From the NCBI GenBank assembly GCA_938005745.1, contig CALLMM010000001.1, positions 372,001 to 436,000 of the forward strand: 64,000 nucleotides of DNA, read 5' to 3'. The stretch is from an uncultured Chthonomonadales bacterium. GTDB taxonomy: Bacteria; Armatimonadota; Chthonomonadetes; Chthonomonadales; CAJBBX01. Position numbers and translations under genes: made by a program. Shown piece after piece: positions 1 through 9,360 of this stretch (position 1 is the stretch's first letter; every line of letters starts with the position of its first letter). The notes under the pieces were generated by a model. The model was not told the origin of the DNA, ran no database searches, and was given only the letters and a program-made list of their open reading frames with translations.

Positions 1-1
1 G

Positions 2-943
2 CGGGCGAAACAGCACTGGCGCTACCTGATCGCCCGTTACGGCGCGTGGCCCGTGGTCTGGTGCCTCGCGGGCGAGGCGAACCTGCCCTACTACCTGACC
101 GAGGGGTTCCCCTTCGATGATCGGGAGCAGGTGCACGGCTGGACAGAGGTGATGCGCTATGTGCGCGATAACGACCCCTGGCATCGCCCGATCAGCATCC
201 ATCCGACCGGGCTGGGACGGCTGACCGCGAGGGGCGCGACCGATGATGAGTCGCTGCTCGACTTCGATATGCTGCAGACCGGACACGGACTGTGGGAGAC
301 CCTGGCTCCCACCGTGGAGACGATGCGGCGGTCGCGGGCGGCGGAGCCGCGCATGCCGGTGCTCAACAGCGAGGTCAGCTACGAGGCGCTGATGGATCGG
401 ATCCCGGCGGAGATCGTGCGGCTGATGTTCTGGACGAGCATGCTCTCCGGCGCGGCAGGACACACCTACGGCGCAAACGGCATCTGGCAGTGCAACCGCC
501 GGGAGATGGCGCACGGAGCCTCTCCGCATGGCGGCAACTACGGGACGATTCCCTGGGACGAGGCGATGCGCCTGCCCGGCTCCGGGCAGCTCGGCGCGGC
601 GAAGCGTCTGCTGGAGGAGTATGCCTGGCAGGCGATGGAGCCGCGCCCGGACGGGGCGGAGTGGGAGAGCGGCGGCAGCGAGTCGGAGTACCGGGTTCCC
701 TATGCGGCGGACCTCGGCGCGGAGACGCGGATCGTCTATGCGGCGGAGGCGCGCCCGATCCGGGTGCGCGGTCTGGCGGCAGATGCCGACTACCGGACGA
801 TCCTCTTCGACCCGGCAGCGGGAACGGCTGCAAGCCTGCCCGATCAGAAAACCGACTCGCGCGGTCAATTGACGTTGGCGGATCCCGGCTACGGTCATGA
901 CTGGGCGGTGATCCTGCAGGTACGAAGGAGGTCCGAATCATGA
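2..943 (+). CDS. DUF4038/GH140-like glycoside hydrolase, 5' end outside window
   Basis: The frame is open from base 2, so the N-terminus lies outside the window; the first internal ATG (53) falls inside the conserved stretch RYGAWPVVWCLAGE and is not the start. The visible part covers the C-terminal half of a DUF4038 barrel followed by a small beta domain like the putative collagen-binding domain that closes these proteins (about the last 90 residues, ending in a GHDWAVIL motif). It is clearly paralogous to the gene at 8034: both share a GHTYG..(G/D)IWQ block and a PGSGQ block followed by (A)(R/K)RLLE. Family members include apiosidases of GH140 and many uncharacterised plant-glycan hydrolases, so the substrate cannot be assigned. 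It overlaps the next frame by ATGA. Confidence 0.8.
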   Translation, partial: RAKQHWRYLIARYGAWPVVWCLAGEANLPYYLTEGFPFDDREQVHGWTEVMRYVRDNDPWHRPISIHPTGLGRLTARGATDDESLLDFDMLQTGHGLWETLAPTVETMRRSRAAEPRMPVLNSEVSYEALMDRIPAEIVRLMFWTSMLSGAAGHTYGANGIWQCNRREMAHGASPHGGNYGTIPWDEAMRLPGSGQLGAAKRLLEEYAWQAMEPRPDGAEWESGGSESEYRVPYAADLGAETRIVYAAEARPIRVRGLAADADYRTILFDPAAGTAASLPDQKTDSRGQLTLADPGYGHDWAVILQVRRRSES

Positions 944-1284
944 GCCTTTCCCGTCGTGAACTGATCGCCTCGGCAGGCGCGGGGCTGCTGATGGGAGTAT
1001 CGGCATGGGAGGCGTGTGCGATGGACGACTTTACGGAGATGGTGCGAATCCCGGCGGGAAAGTTTCGCATGGGGACGCCGCGCCCGGAGGCGGAGCGGCT
1101 GGCGGCGATCGTCTCGCGTCCGGCGCTCTTTCTGTTTCAGAACATGGAGTACTCCTGCATCCACAGCGCCTCTAGCCTGGGCGCGCTCGCTCCGGGTCAG
1201 ACTGGAGAGGCGTGGCTGCGGCTCTACTTTGTGGAGTCGCCGCTGGAGGAGTGGCACCGCCGGATGCGCCGGGAGATGTCCTGA
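940..1284 (+). pseudogene. Chimeric remnant: Tat-type signal, FGE-sulfatase start, unrelated C-terminus
   Basis: The frame has a strong ribosome site (AAGGAGG before 940) and a twin-arginine-like signal (SRRELIASAGAGLLMG). It is followed by MVRIPAGKFRMGTP, the usual opening of the formylglycine-generating-enzyme/SUMF1 fold. Instead of the roughly 250 residues that should follow, the frame passes at about residue 55 into a 55-residue tail (LGALAPGQTGEAW...) that I recognise only as the end of some other secreted protein. At 114 aa it cannot be a working FGE domain. The simplest reading is an in-frame deletion fusing the front of one gene to the back of another. It overlaps the upstream hydrolase by 4 bases, so it was once part of that operon. 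Confidence 0.55.
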
Positions 1285-1293
1285 CCCGATACG

Positions 1294-2688
1294 CTACGGT
1301 CTTCGCACCAGCCGCAGGGCGATATCCCCCGTGTAGGGCGGGGAGGCGAGCGTCAGTTCGCCTCCCGCATGCCGGTAGGAGCGGGGCTTGACGGTCTCGC
1401 CGGTGCGCGGATGAACCCACTCCGCCGTCCAGTTTCCGGCGGGCAGCGTCAGCTTCAGCTGCGCCTGCGTCCCGCCCTTCAGGTAGAGCGCAACCGCCCT
1501 CCCCTCCTCCATCAGAACGCGCGCCGTCGCCCCCTCCGGAACGCCCCCGCGCACGATCTCATTCGCCGGACGCATCTTCCAGAAATCAAAACGGGCGATA
1601 AACTCGCGCAGGGTCTGCAGCTGACGTCGCAGCGAGGGACCCCCTCCGCCCGGCTGTGTGGGCGGCAGCGGGAAGGTTCCGTCCTCGTGCCCGACGGTAA
1701 AGGAGTAGTCGAGATGGTTGTAGACCGCGCCCCCCGCTAGAAGGAACTCCCATCCGTCCGTGCGGTAGGGCGTGTCGGCGATGCCCTTGAAGCCGGTCTC
1801 GTCGAAGCCGATCGCCTTCTTCAGATGGGCGTTGACGGCGACGGCGTCGGGCGGATTGGCGTAGTGGAAATTGAAGAGCGAGACGGCGGGATGCGGCTTC
1901 TCGATCTTTGCCGAGCCGTTGGCGATGTTCTGCGCGATCATGAAGGGAGCCGGAAAGCCTTTTTGGGTCTGCATGATGACATCGGCGATCCGATGCTGCC
2001 ACTCCAGCGTAACCCCGCCGAAGTACGGCTCGTTGCATATCTCGTAGTAGAGGTTGTCAAACTCCTTCAACTCCGTCACGATCTTGCGAACCATCGCCTC
2101 CTGCACCGCCAGAATCGCCGGGTGTTTGAGCGTGTTGACCTCCGTTCGCGGCACATTCCCGATCCCGTTGACGTTGTTGCGAATATTCAGCGGGCTGAGA
2201 TTCCACATCGAGTCTTCATAGTAGGGACAGAAGAGCGAGACCTCCACGACAATGCCACGCCTGCCCGCCTCCCGCACAAACTCCTTCAGACGGCGAAAGT
2301 AGGCGTCGTCCCATCGGTTCAGGTCGAACTTATTGCCTCCGTTGGCGTAGCCGGGCGTATCGCTGCGCGCCCAGGGACAGAGGAGCCGCCCGGGCGCGGG
2401 GGCGAGCGTGTTGTGGGTGATGCCGAACGACTGCGGGTCTTCCATGTAGACGCCGGTGAAGATGCGGGTCAGATTGAAGCCGTGCGCCCTGAGCGTGTCC
2501 AGGTAGGGCTTGAACTGAAAATCGGCGTTGAGGACCGCGCCGTAGTGTTCGGCGCTGGTGATCAGGAGGGTCGGCTTGCCGCGAAACAGGAAGTAACGCG
2601 GGTTCTCCGGATGAAGATGAATGGGAGTCATGGGTCTCTCCATAGAGGGCAGCAGGGTCATCGCTGCCAGCAGCAGTTGCAGAAACAT
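1294..2688 (-). CDS. Secreted clan GH-A glycoside hydrolase (GH5-like/DUF4038-like)
   Basis: A 464-residue protein with a short hydrophobic leader (MFLQLLLAAMTLLPS) and a start supported by CAGGAG six bases upstream. The body reads as a TIM barrel: HGFNLTRIF near residue 70 (beta-2), YYEICNEPY with the likely acid/base Glu220 (beta-4), and GFDETGF with a candidate nucleophile Glu297 (beta-7). The last 90 residues (GNWTAEWVHPRTGE) match the small beta-sandwich found after DUF4038 and related barrels. Substrate unknown. It is convergent with the upstream remnant, with only 9 bases between stops, and lies downstream of the AEC transporter on the same strand. Confidence 0.75.
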   Translation of the reverse strand: MFLQLLLAAMTLLPSMERPMTPIHLHPENPRYFLFRGKPTLLITSAEHYGAVLNADFQFKPYLDTLRAHGFNLTRIFTGVYMEDPQSFGITHNTLAPAPGRLLCPWARSDTPGYANGGNKFDLNRWDDAYFRRLKEFVREAGRRGIVVEVSLFCPYYEDSMWNLSPLNIRNNVNGIGNVPRTEVNTLKHPAILAVQEAMVRKIVTELKEFDNLYYEICNEPYFGGVTLEWQHRIADVIMQTQKGFPAPFMIAQNIANGSAKIEKPHPAVSLFNFHYANPPDAVAVNAHLKKAIGFDETGFKGIADTPYRTDGWEFLLAGGAVYNHLDYSFTVGHEDGTFPLPPTQPGGGGPSLRRQLQTLREFIARFDFWKMRPANEIVRGGVPEGATARVLMEEGRAVALYLKGGTQAQLKLTLPAGNWTAEWVHPRTGETVKPRSYRHAGGELTLASPPYTGDIALRLVRRP

Positions 2689-2736
2689 CGGCGGCTCCTG
2701 TTTATGGCGCGCGGCGTTCGCGCAGGCAAACGGTCT

Positions 2737-3687
2737 CTATCCGGGAGGGTAGCCTCCCATCGCCTTGACAATCGCCAGAGCGATCGTTACCGTCAACGCG
2801 GAGGTCAGTGTCGTCCAGAAGATACATTCGGCAGCCAGTTCGCTGTCACCTTTGAGTTCCAGCGCCAGCAGGAAGGTGTTGACGGCGCTGGGGGCGGCGG
2901 AGGCGACGATGAGCATGGCTCCGGGCCAGGGCCACAGCCCGAAGAGCCAGACTACGCCCGCCATGATCAGCGGCAGCGCCGCCAGTTTCAGCCCCATCAC
3001 CGGCAGCACGCGCCGCCAGTCGGGGGGCTGGACCTGCTGCGCCAGCTGCGCCCCGAGCGTTACCAGCGCCAGCGGAACCAGCCCGCCCGCGATCGTCTCC
3101 AGCGGGTACTGGAGGGGGGGTGGAAGCGTTACGTTCGCCGCCTTCGCCAGGAGCGCCATGACCAGCGCGAAGAACAGAGGTGTTCGCAGAAAGACCAGCA
3201 GCGGGTTCCTGTGCGCGCCGCTGGCGGCGGAGATCAGAAGATAGCCCAGCACCCAGACCGTGATGTTGCACGCCATCAGCACCAGCGCCTGCACTGCGCC
3301 TCCCTGTCCGGGATAGGCTCGCTCCGCCAGCGGGATGCCGAAGTTTCCGGCATTGAAGCCCGCGCTGGAGATGACGATCACCGAGGCGGCAGCCGGAGGA
3401 ACGCTCCGCCAGCGCATCGCCGCCCAGACCGGCAGGGCAAGGATCGCCTGCGCCGTCAGCACCGCCCCTGCGACCAGTCCCATCTCCCCCCACGAGAGAT
3501 TGCTGCCCGAGACGCGCACGAAGAGAAAGACCGGCACAAACAGATAGATCTGCACGCGGGAGAGCGTGGAGAGATCGAGAGGATAGCGGCGCTGAAGCGC
3601 ATACCCCAGCGCCGCGATGCACAGGATCGGCAGGACGACGTTCCAGAAGAGGAAGACGAACGACCAAAGGAGGGCAGCCGCCTCCAT
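2737..3687 (-). CDS. AEC-family (auxin efflux carrier-like) transporter
   Basis: A 316-residue integral membrane protein with about ten hydrophobic segments, starting MEAAALLWSFVFLFWNVVLP, and with the YALQRRYPLD and SAGFNAGNFGIPLA stretches typical of the Mem_trans/AEC family. The NxGNxGIP motif near residue 110 is characteristic of the first half of this inverted-repeat fold. Bacterial AEC proteins carry carboxylates or remain uncharacterised; no substrate can be read from the sequence. The start lies 3 bases after the stop of the DUF4965 gene at 3691, so the two are probably co-transcribed and translationally coupled. Confidence 0.85.
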   Translation of the reverse strand: MEAAALLWSFVFLFWNVVLPILCIAALGYALQRRYPLDLSTLSRVQIYLFVPVFLFVRVSGSNLSWGEMGLVAGAVLTAQAILALPVWAAMRWRSVPPAAASVIVISSAGFNAGNFGIPLAERAYPGQGGAVQALVLMACNITVWVLGYLLISAASGAHRNPLLVFLRTPLFFALVMALLAKAANVTLPPPLQYPLETIAGGLVPLALVTLGAQLAQQVQPPDWRRVLPVMGLKLAALPLIMAGVVWLFGLWPWPGAMLIVASAAPSAVNTFLLALELKGDSELAAECIFWTTLTSALTVTIALAIVKAMGGYPPG

Positions 3688-3690
3688 CGC

Positions 3691-5787
3691 CTAACGCCCG
3701 TCCCGCCGTTCCGCCCACTTTTTCCAGACGCCCGCGTCCTGCAGCAGCGGTATGTAGACTCCCCCGACCACCGAGCGCGCCTGAAATCCGACCTGCCTGC
3801 CGTTCACCGTGTCGTACCAGTCGGTCAGGGGAACGCGCGAGGGAGACTCGCTCACCCACCGCACCGTCGGCGCGATCAGCGCGTCGAAATCCTCGCGCTT
3901 TCCGGTCAGGATCGCGCTCCAGACCACCCAGTCTAGTTTGGTGTAGGTCGCCCGGTTGTCCAGCGGCAGACCGTAGGCGTTGAGCTTTGTGCGGTAGTGC
4001 GCCATCTCCTTGCGCGCCACCTCCTCCGGGAACAGGTTCAGCCTCAGCAGGCGATCCCAGACCAGATTGTACTTCTGGCTCCAGCTTCCCGCGCGGTCGA
4101 ACGCCAGCCGGTAGTGTTCGCCGTCCGCCGCCGCCTGCCGCCACTGCGCCGCCATCTCCTGCGCGGTTTTGCGGTAGGCGGCGGCATCCGCCTGCTTTCC
4201 CGCCATCTCGCACAGCATCGCGTAGCCTCCCAGCGCGACGATCGCCTTCAGCGACAGATTGGCGTTGCGCGCCAGATGCCCGGCGAAGTCGTCGGTGCAC
4301 AGCTGGTTCTCCGGGTCGAAGCCCTTCTCGCGCAGGTAGTTCGCCCAGCCGGAGAGGGTCTCCCAGTAGCGCAGGGCGAACTCGGCGTTCCCCTCCACCT
4401 TCGCCAGTGCGGCGACCATGATCAGCATGTTGCCGCACTCCTCCACCGGCATCTGGTTCTCCTCGCTGCGCTCGCCTCCGCCGTAGACCTGCCCGTTCGC
4501 CTTCGGGTAGGTCCCCAGATCGTGCGGCGCAAACGGAAAACGCCAGCGTTCCGAGCGGGCGTAGTCGAGGATCGGCTGAAGCTGTCCCTTCAGCAGGTTC
4601 GTGTTGAACAGCAGGAAGAAGGGGGAGGAGGGATAGGTTACGTCCACCGTGTTGATACAGCCGTTGCTGAAGTTCTCTTTGGACATGAACAGGATCGTAC
4701 CGTCGGCGTCTGCCGCCAGCTTGTGCGCCGCGATACACTGCCGGTACGCCAGCGCCGCCAGACGAGCGTAGCCCTCTCCGCCGATCCGGGTCAGGTCCTC
4801 CATCAGCTCCCGGTCGAACTGCTCGCACCGCGCCCGGATCTGCTCGTACTCCCGGTGGGCGGTCTGCAGCAGCTCATCGGCTTCCATCCCCTTGCGCCGC
4901 CAGTAGGGGCGCACTTTGCGATGGAAGTACTCCAGCGAGAAGAGGTCGTCGTAGGCGAGCATCAGCCGGCGGACGACCGGCTTCGCCTCCACCTTTCCCA
5001 GATCGAGGGCGAAGGCGAGCACGGGCCAGTTGTCCTGCGCCGGACGGGGCATTCGCAGATCGTCCGCCTCCGGCAGCCTCCCTTCGGCGGCGAACCGTTG
5101 GCGGGCGTCGTTATGCGTGGCGATCACGCTCCGCACGCCCGCGCCCTCCTCCGCCGCCACATAGAGGTAGCCCCAGTCTATCCGCAGGTTGTCGCCCGCC
5201 TTCTCCAGAACCGGCTGCTGCGCCGAACCCATCCGCAGCGCGGTCAGTTCGCCCAGCCGGTAGCGGCTCCAGACCACCGGCTGATCGGGCGTGTTCACCA
5301 CCCATTCGCCGGAGAGATCGGCGTAGAGCGAGACCGCGTGCGATCTGCCGTCGGTCGCCTGCGCCTCCCAGGTCAGGTAGGTAACCGGACGGCTGAGCAG
5401 ATCGAGATCGGAGGGGAGCAGCGGAGAGAGAAAGGTCAGGGTCAGTCGGACGCCGTCCGCCTCAAAGGTGTAGATCGTGCGGGTCGGCAGCACGGTCAGA
5501 CCGGTCTGCGGCAGCGCGGGAGCCTCGACGGGAAAGGGACCGGCGTAGCGATAGGTCTTGCCGTCAATGCGAATCAAGCCGCAGAGGGCGTTGACGGCTC
5601 CGGTCCAGTGCCGGCTCCAGTCGTCGGTCAGGCGATCCCGGAAGGACCAGACGCTGAAGTAGGGATCGTGGGTCACCAGCGGTACGGCAGGGGGACGAAA
5701 AGACATCGGTCTACTCTCCCGCGCAGAAGCCGGGAGCGTTCCCGAGAGCATCATACAGACTGACAGCAGCAGGAGACAGCGTCCCAT
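3691..5787 (-). CDS. Secreted glutaminase-A-like protein (DUF4964/DUF5127/DUF4965)
   Basis: A 698-residue protein with a cleavable signal (LLLLSVCMMLSGTLPASA). Directly after it comes FRPPAVPLVTHDPYFSVWS, the opening of DUF4964, which precedes the glutaminase-like alpha/alpha barrel. The C-terminal barrel contains FAGHLARNANLSLKAIVALG, a hallmark of the DUF4965 segment. Fungal GtaA members hydrolyse glutamine, but most bacterial members sit in glycan-degradation loci and have unproven activity, so I treat the family as certain and the reaction as open. The length is normal for the family. It is the first gene of a minus-strand pair with the AEC transporter. Confidence 0.85.
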   Translation of the reverse strand: MGRCLLLLSVCMMLSGTLPASARESRPMSFRPPAVPLVTHDPYFSVWSFRDRLTDDWSRHWTGAVNALCGLIRIDGKTYRYAGPFPVEAPALPQTGLTVLPTRTIYTFEADGVRLTLTFLSPLLPSDLDLLSRPVTYLTWEAQATDGRSHAVSLYADLSGEWVVNTPDQPVVWSRYRLGELTALRMGSAQQPVLEKAGDNLRIDWGYLYVAAEEGAGVRSVIATHNDARQRFAAEGRLPEADDLRMPRPAQDNWPVLAFALDLGKVEAKPVVRRLMLAYDDLFSLEYFHRKVRPYWRRKGMEADELLQTAHREYEQIRARCEQFDRELMEDLTRIGGEGYARLAALAYRQCIAAHKLAADADGTILFMSKENFSNGCINTVDVTYPSSPFFLLFNTNLLKGQLQPILDYARSERWRFPFAPHDLGTYPKANGQVYGGGERSEENQMPVEECGNMLIMVAALAKVEGNAEFALRYWETLSGWANYLREKGFDPENQLCTDDFAGHLARNANLSLKAIVALGGYAMLCEMAGKQADAAAYRKTAQEMAAQWRQAAADGEHYRLAFDRAGSWSQKYNLVWDRLLRLNLFPEEVARKEMAHYRTKLNAYGLPLDNRATYTKLDWVVWSAILTGKREDFDALIAPTVRWVSESPSRVPLTDWYDTVNGRQVGFQARSVVGGVYIPLLQDAGVWKKWAERRDGR

Positions 5788-5821
5788 CGCTCGTGCGCTC
5801 CTTGATGAAATGGATTGTTCT

Positions 5822-7819
5822 CTATCTTCTGGAACCGGTCAACTTTTCCTGAATGGTCAGCAGATACGGGTAGTCCGCCGCTGTCAGAAGCAGGGTCAGA
5901 GAGTCTCTGTCAGCGGCTCGGACCGTGACCGGAACGGAGCGATCCGTCAGAGGATCGTATGCCAGGACCGCCGCGCCCTCTCCGCGCACGCCCCCGATCC
6001 GCACCTCATACCTCTCCGGGCGCAGGTCGCGGGTTACGTCCCGCGTCATCACATAGTAGGGGATCACGAACCGGCGGGCGTTGACCTGATAGGGCAGAAA
6101 GGCGAAGACCTCGCGGTTATAGAGGGTCGGGTGCTCCGGGTATCCTCTGCCCCGAAACTGATAGCGCCCGTGCGTGTCGCGGATCGAGAGCACCTTCAGA
6201 TCGCGTGTCTTTGCCAGCTTCGGATCGAGTCCCGCGCGCATCTTCTGCACGATGCGCCCCAGCGTGCGCATGGCGGGCGAGACATAGGCGGAGTCGTCTT
6301 TCGGATAGGTATTACTGGATTTCGCGAAGGCGATGTAGTTGTCCTGCACGACCCCGAGCCACGTATCCCCGGCGAGCGCGGCGTACAGGTAGAGTCGCTG
6401 CACGCCTTTGTTCACGTAGAAGCAGTAGTAGCGGGCGGTCGTCTTCGCCTTCAGACGCAGCGCGCGCGACCGATCTTTGATCCCGTTCTCGTCGGGGGCG
6501 AAGCCGACCTCCGTGATCCAGAGCCAGCAGGGGACGATCCTGCCGTTGACGACCCGGGCGTATCGTCCTCGCGGGGTTGCGTAGAAGGTGTTGGTGATCG
6601 GTCCCATGTCGCGCACGAGGGTCTCGGTCTGCAGAGCTGTGGCGTAGTACTCGGGGAAGAGCGCGGTATATTCGGGCAGGAAGACGGGCGGTCTCTCCGG
6701 CTGAAACAGCGCGTTGATGGACGCCTGATCTCTCCGCTCATCGCCGGGATAGTTTTTGCGCCCCGCGTAGGGGTGTTTGCTCATCGCGCCGATGCGCGGC
6801 GGCTGCGTGCTGGAGGCGGGCCAGGGGATGGTGTTGGAGAAGCCGTCGCACAGCGTTACGCCGCGAAAGGTATCGGGCTGGGCGTCCGCATAGTCCGCCG
6901 TCGCCCGCACGACATCACTCCAGACCCGATCCTCATGGTAGACATAGGGGCGTTCCGCATAGTAGGCGTTGATCTGGAGAAACCGGGAGCCGAAACTCAG
7001 CTCATTCCATATCTCCAGATCGAAGCCCCGATCCGGCTTGTTCTGCGTGCCGAGCGTCTCCGTAACGAACCGCGCCGTCTCCCCGACATAACGCTGCCAG
7101 CCTGCGATGGTCGCGTGGTGGTCGTCGCTGCCGGGAACGGAGAAGGGGCGGTACTTGAGGGTGGACAGGGAGACCTTCGTCCCGGCGTCGCCCAGGTCTT
7201 TCGGGAGCGGCTTGGAGAGGGTAACCGTATTGCCCTCGATGCCGGTGACGAACGCCTCGCACGCCCAGTACTCGGTCAGGTTGTTGAGACCGCTGTAGCC
7301 GATCCGCAGATCGCTCACATCCGTCAGCTCTATCCGCCGATCCCCTTTGCGGGCGGGAGCCGCCAGCGTTCTCTCGAAGAACTGGATCGGGCAGGGCGCG
7401 CCGCTGTGGGCGTTGAGCAGAATGAGCGGACGCACGCCGTAGCGTTGGCAGGCGAGCAGGCGGCGGCGCAGCGGCTCCCGCCGATCCGGTCGCAGGCGGT
7501 CGTCGAAGTCGAGGCTGCTCCAGCCGATCTCGATGCGCGCGCGGCGAAAGCCGTACTTCGCCAGCATCTGCACGATCAGGTCGAAGTTGTGGGAGTCGTC
7601 GCCGTCCAGCCCGACGCCGATCGCGTTCAGAAAGGCGTGCGCGGGAATCGTCTCCTGATAGGCGCGCCAGGGCTGCAGCCAGTGGGAGTAGGTTCCGAAG
7701 GGCAGCGCGGTCAGATGGCGCGGGTCTATATAGGGACCGGAGAGCTTCTGCGCCTGCGCCGCAGGAGCGTGGAGGGCGAGAGAGAGGATCCACAGCGAGA
7801 GCGCGATTCGCGTGAACAT
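5822..7819 (-). CDS. Secreted clan GH-A glycoside hydrolase, large
   Basis: The start is set at 7819 because AAGGAG sits a few bases upstream and a good signal peptide begins there (MFTRIALSLWILSLALHAPA...AQA); the frame stays open 31 codons further up without signal features. The mature protein of about 640 residues reads as a TIM barrel. FDLEIWNELSFG carries the candidate acid/base Glu273 and LWITEVGF the candidate nucleophile Glu437, the spacing seen in GH39/GH5-like enzymes. A C-terminal beta region follows (VFAFLPYQVNARRFVIPYY). The exact GH family is not clear to me. It diverges from the DUF4038 gene at 8034, with about 210 bases between the starts. Confidence 0.7.
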   Translation of the reverse strand: MFTRIALSLWILSLALHAPAAQAQKLSGPYIDPRHLTALPFGTYSHWLQPWRAYQETIPAHAFLNAIGVGLDGDDSHNFDLIVQMLAKYGFRRARIEIGWSSLDFDDRLRPDRREPLRRRLLACQRYGVRPLILLNAHSGAPCPIQFFERTLAAPARKGDRRIELTDVSDLRIGYSGLNNLTEYWACEAFVTGIEGNTVTLSKPLPKDLGDAGTKVSLSTLKYRPFSVPGSDDHHATIAGWQRYVGETARFVTETLGTQNKPDRGFDLEIWNELSFGSRFLQINAYYAERPYVYHEDRVWSDVVRATADYADAQPDTFRGVTLCDGFSNTIPWPASSTQPPRIGAMSKHPYAGRKNYPGDERRDQASINALFQPERPPVFLPEYTALFPEYYATALQTETLVRDMGPITNTFYATPRGRYARVVNGRIVPCWLWITEVGFAPDENGIKDRSRALRLKAKTTARYYCFYVNKGVQRLYLYAALAGDTWLGVVQDNYIAFAKSSNTYPKDDSAYVSPAMRTLGRIVQKMRAGLDPKLAKTRDLKVLSIRDTHGRYQFRGRGYPEHPTLYNREVFAFLPYQVNARRFVIPYYVMTRDVTRDLRPERYEVRIGGVRGEGAAVLAYDPLTDRSVPVTVRAADRDSLTLLLTAADYPYLLTIQEKLTGSRR

Positions 7820-8033
7820 GACGGACTCCTTCGCACAGGACAGGCGGAGCGTCTGTCCGAAAAGGTCTGCTGAAGATAGATCCCTTCTGAAGCGCGGGAA
7901 TTCCTGCCTCATAAGCGCAGGGTATCTTCCGGCAACAGAGGGATAATCGGCGGCGGATCAGAATCTGTGCTATGATAACGCAATCAGGGCAGGCGTACCC
8001 TGTTCACTGCCTGCCGGAAGGAGAAGAGCCGTT

Positions 8034-9335
8034 ATGCCTCGACTGAAGGTGAGCGATAACCGCCGGTTTCTGGTCTTCGCGGACGGGAAGCCGTTTTTCT
8101 ATCTCGGCGACACCGCCTGGGAGCTGTTTCACCGCCTCAATCGCCAGGAGGCGGACCGCTACCTGAAGGATCGCGCCGCCAAACGGTTCACGGTAATCCA
8201 GGCAGTGGTACTGGCGGAGCTGTCCGGACTGACCGATCCCAACCCCTACGGCGCCCTCCCGCTGCACGACCTCGACCCGACTCGCCCCAACGAAGCCTAC
8301 TTCACGCATGTGGACTACATCGTCCAGAGAGCCAATGCGCTTGGACTGACCATCGGGATGCTGCCGACCTGGGGCGACAAGTGGAATAAGAAGTGGGGAG
8401 CCGGCCCGGAGATATTCACGCCGGAGAACGCGCGTATCTATGGGGAGTTTCTGGGACGGCGATACCGCAACCGCGACATCATCTGGATTTTAGGCGGAGA
8501 CCGTACGCTGGAGAACGAGACCCACTACCGAATTATCCGCGCCATGGCGGCGGGGCTGCGAAAGGGCGACGGCGGTGCACACCTGATCTCGTTCCATCCC
8601 GTCGGACAGCAGAGCTCCGCCCTCTACTTCCACGAAGACGACTGGCTCGACTTCCATATGTATCAGACGGGACATACCCGCGATCGAGACAACTACCGCA
8701 GCATCGCCGAACTCTACGCGCTAACACCTCCCCGCCCCTGCATTGACGCCGAACCCGGCTACGAGGATCATCCCTCCGGCTTCGATCCAAAGAACGGCTA
8801 TCTGGACGCCTACGATGTGCGCAAGTTCGCCTACTGGGCGCTCTTTGCCGGGGCGTGCGGGCACACCTACGGCTGTCACGACATCTGGCAGATGTGGCAG
8901 CCAGACCGACAGCCGGTCACCTCCGCGCGCACGCCTTGGTACGCCGCCATCCATCTGCCCGGATCCGGACAGATGCAGCACGCGCGTCGCCTGCTGGAGT
9001 CGCGGCCGATCCTAACGCGCATCCCCGATCAGCGCCTGCTGCTCTCCGATGCCGGCAAGGGAACGGATCACATACAGGCGACCCGGTGCGCGAAAGGCAG
9101 CTACGCCTTCGTCTACTCCGCCTCCGGCAAGCCGTTCACCCTGAACCTGCAGCCGCTCTCCGGCGAACGGCTCAACGTCTGGTGGTACGACCCGCGCGAG
9201 GGCAGGTCCATCGCCGCCGGAGAGCGGAAGCGGACGGAGACACAGGAGTTCACCCCGCCGACCAGCGGACCCGGTCAGGACTGGGCGCTGGTTCTGGACG
9301 ACGCTGCGCGCCGCTATCCGGAGCCGGGCATCTGA
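8034..9335 (+). CDS. DUF4038-family (GH140/apiosidase-like) glycoside hydrolase
   Basis: A 433-residue protein beginning RLKVSDNRRFLVFADGKPFF, then YLGDTAWELFHRL, the classic start of the DUF4038 barrel (LGDTAWxLF). Internal motifs RDIIWILGGDR and HTYGCHDIWQ match the catalytic-face loops of the family, and the last 85 residues form the associated small beta domain ending QDWALVLDD. No signal peptide is visible, so this copy may be cytoplasmic. The start is supported by AAGGAG nine bases upstream. It leads a plus-strand run with the beta-helix protein and two dehydrogenases, suggesting processing of a plant-type glycan fragment. Confidence 0.85.
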   Translation: MPRLKVSDNRRFLVFADGKPFFYLGDTAWELFHRLNRQEADRYLKDRAAKRFTVIQAVVLAELSGLTDPNPYGALPLHDLDPTRPNEAYFTHVDYIVQRANALGLTIGMLPTWGDKWNKKWGAGPEIFTPENARIYGEFLGRRYRNRDIIWILGGDRTLENETHYRIIRAMAAGLRKGDGGAHLISFHPVGQQSSALYFHEDDWLDFHMYQTGHTRDRDNYRSIAELYALTPPRPCIDAEPGYEDHPSGFDPKNGYLDAYDVRKFAYWALFAGACGHTYGCHDIWQMWQPDRQPVTSARTPWYAAIHLPGSGQMQHARRLLESRPILTRIPDQRLLLSDAGKGTDHIQATRCAKGSYAFVYSASGKPFTLNLQPLSGERLNVWWYDPREGRSIAAGERKRTETQEFTPPTSGPGQDWALVLDDAARRYPEPGI

Positions 9336-9360
9336 CGCGCCGTCTTGAGAGGAGACCGCG

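Noticed and set aside
1825..7873. Very long open frames on the plus strand antisense to the hydrolase and DUF4965 genes
   Set aside because: High GC leaves antisense frames open. The predicted proteins are rich in Arg, His and Gln and lack family motifs, while the minus-strand genes have clear signal peptides, domains and ribosome sites.
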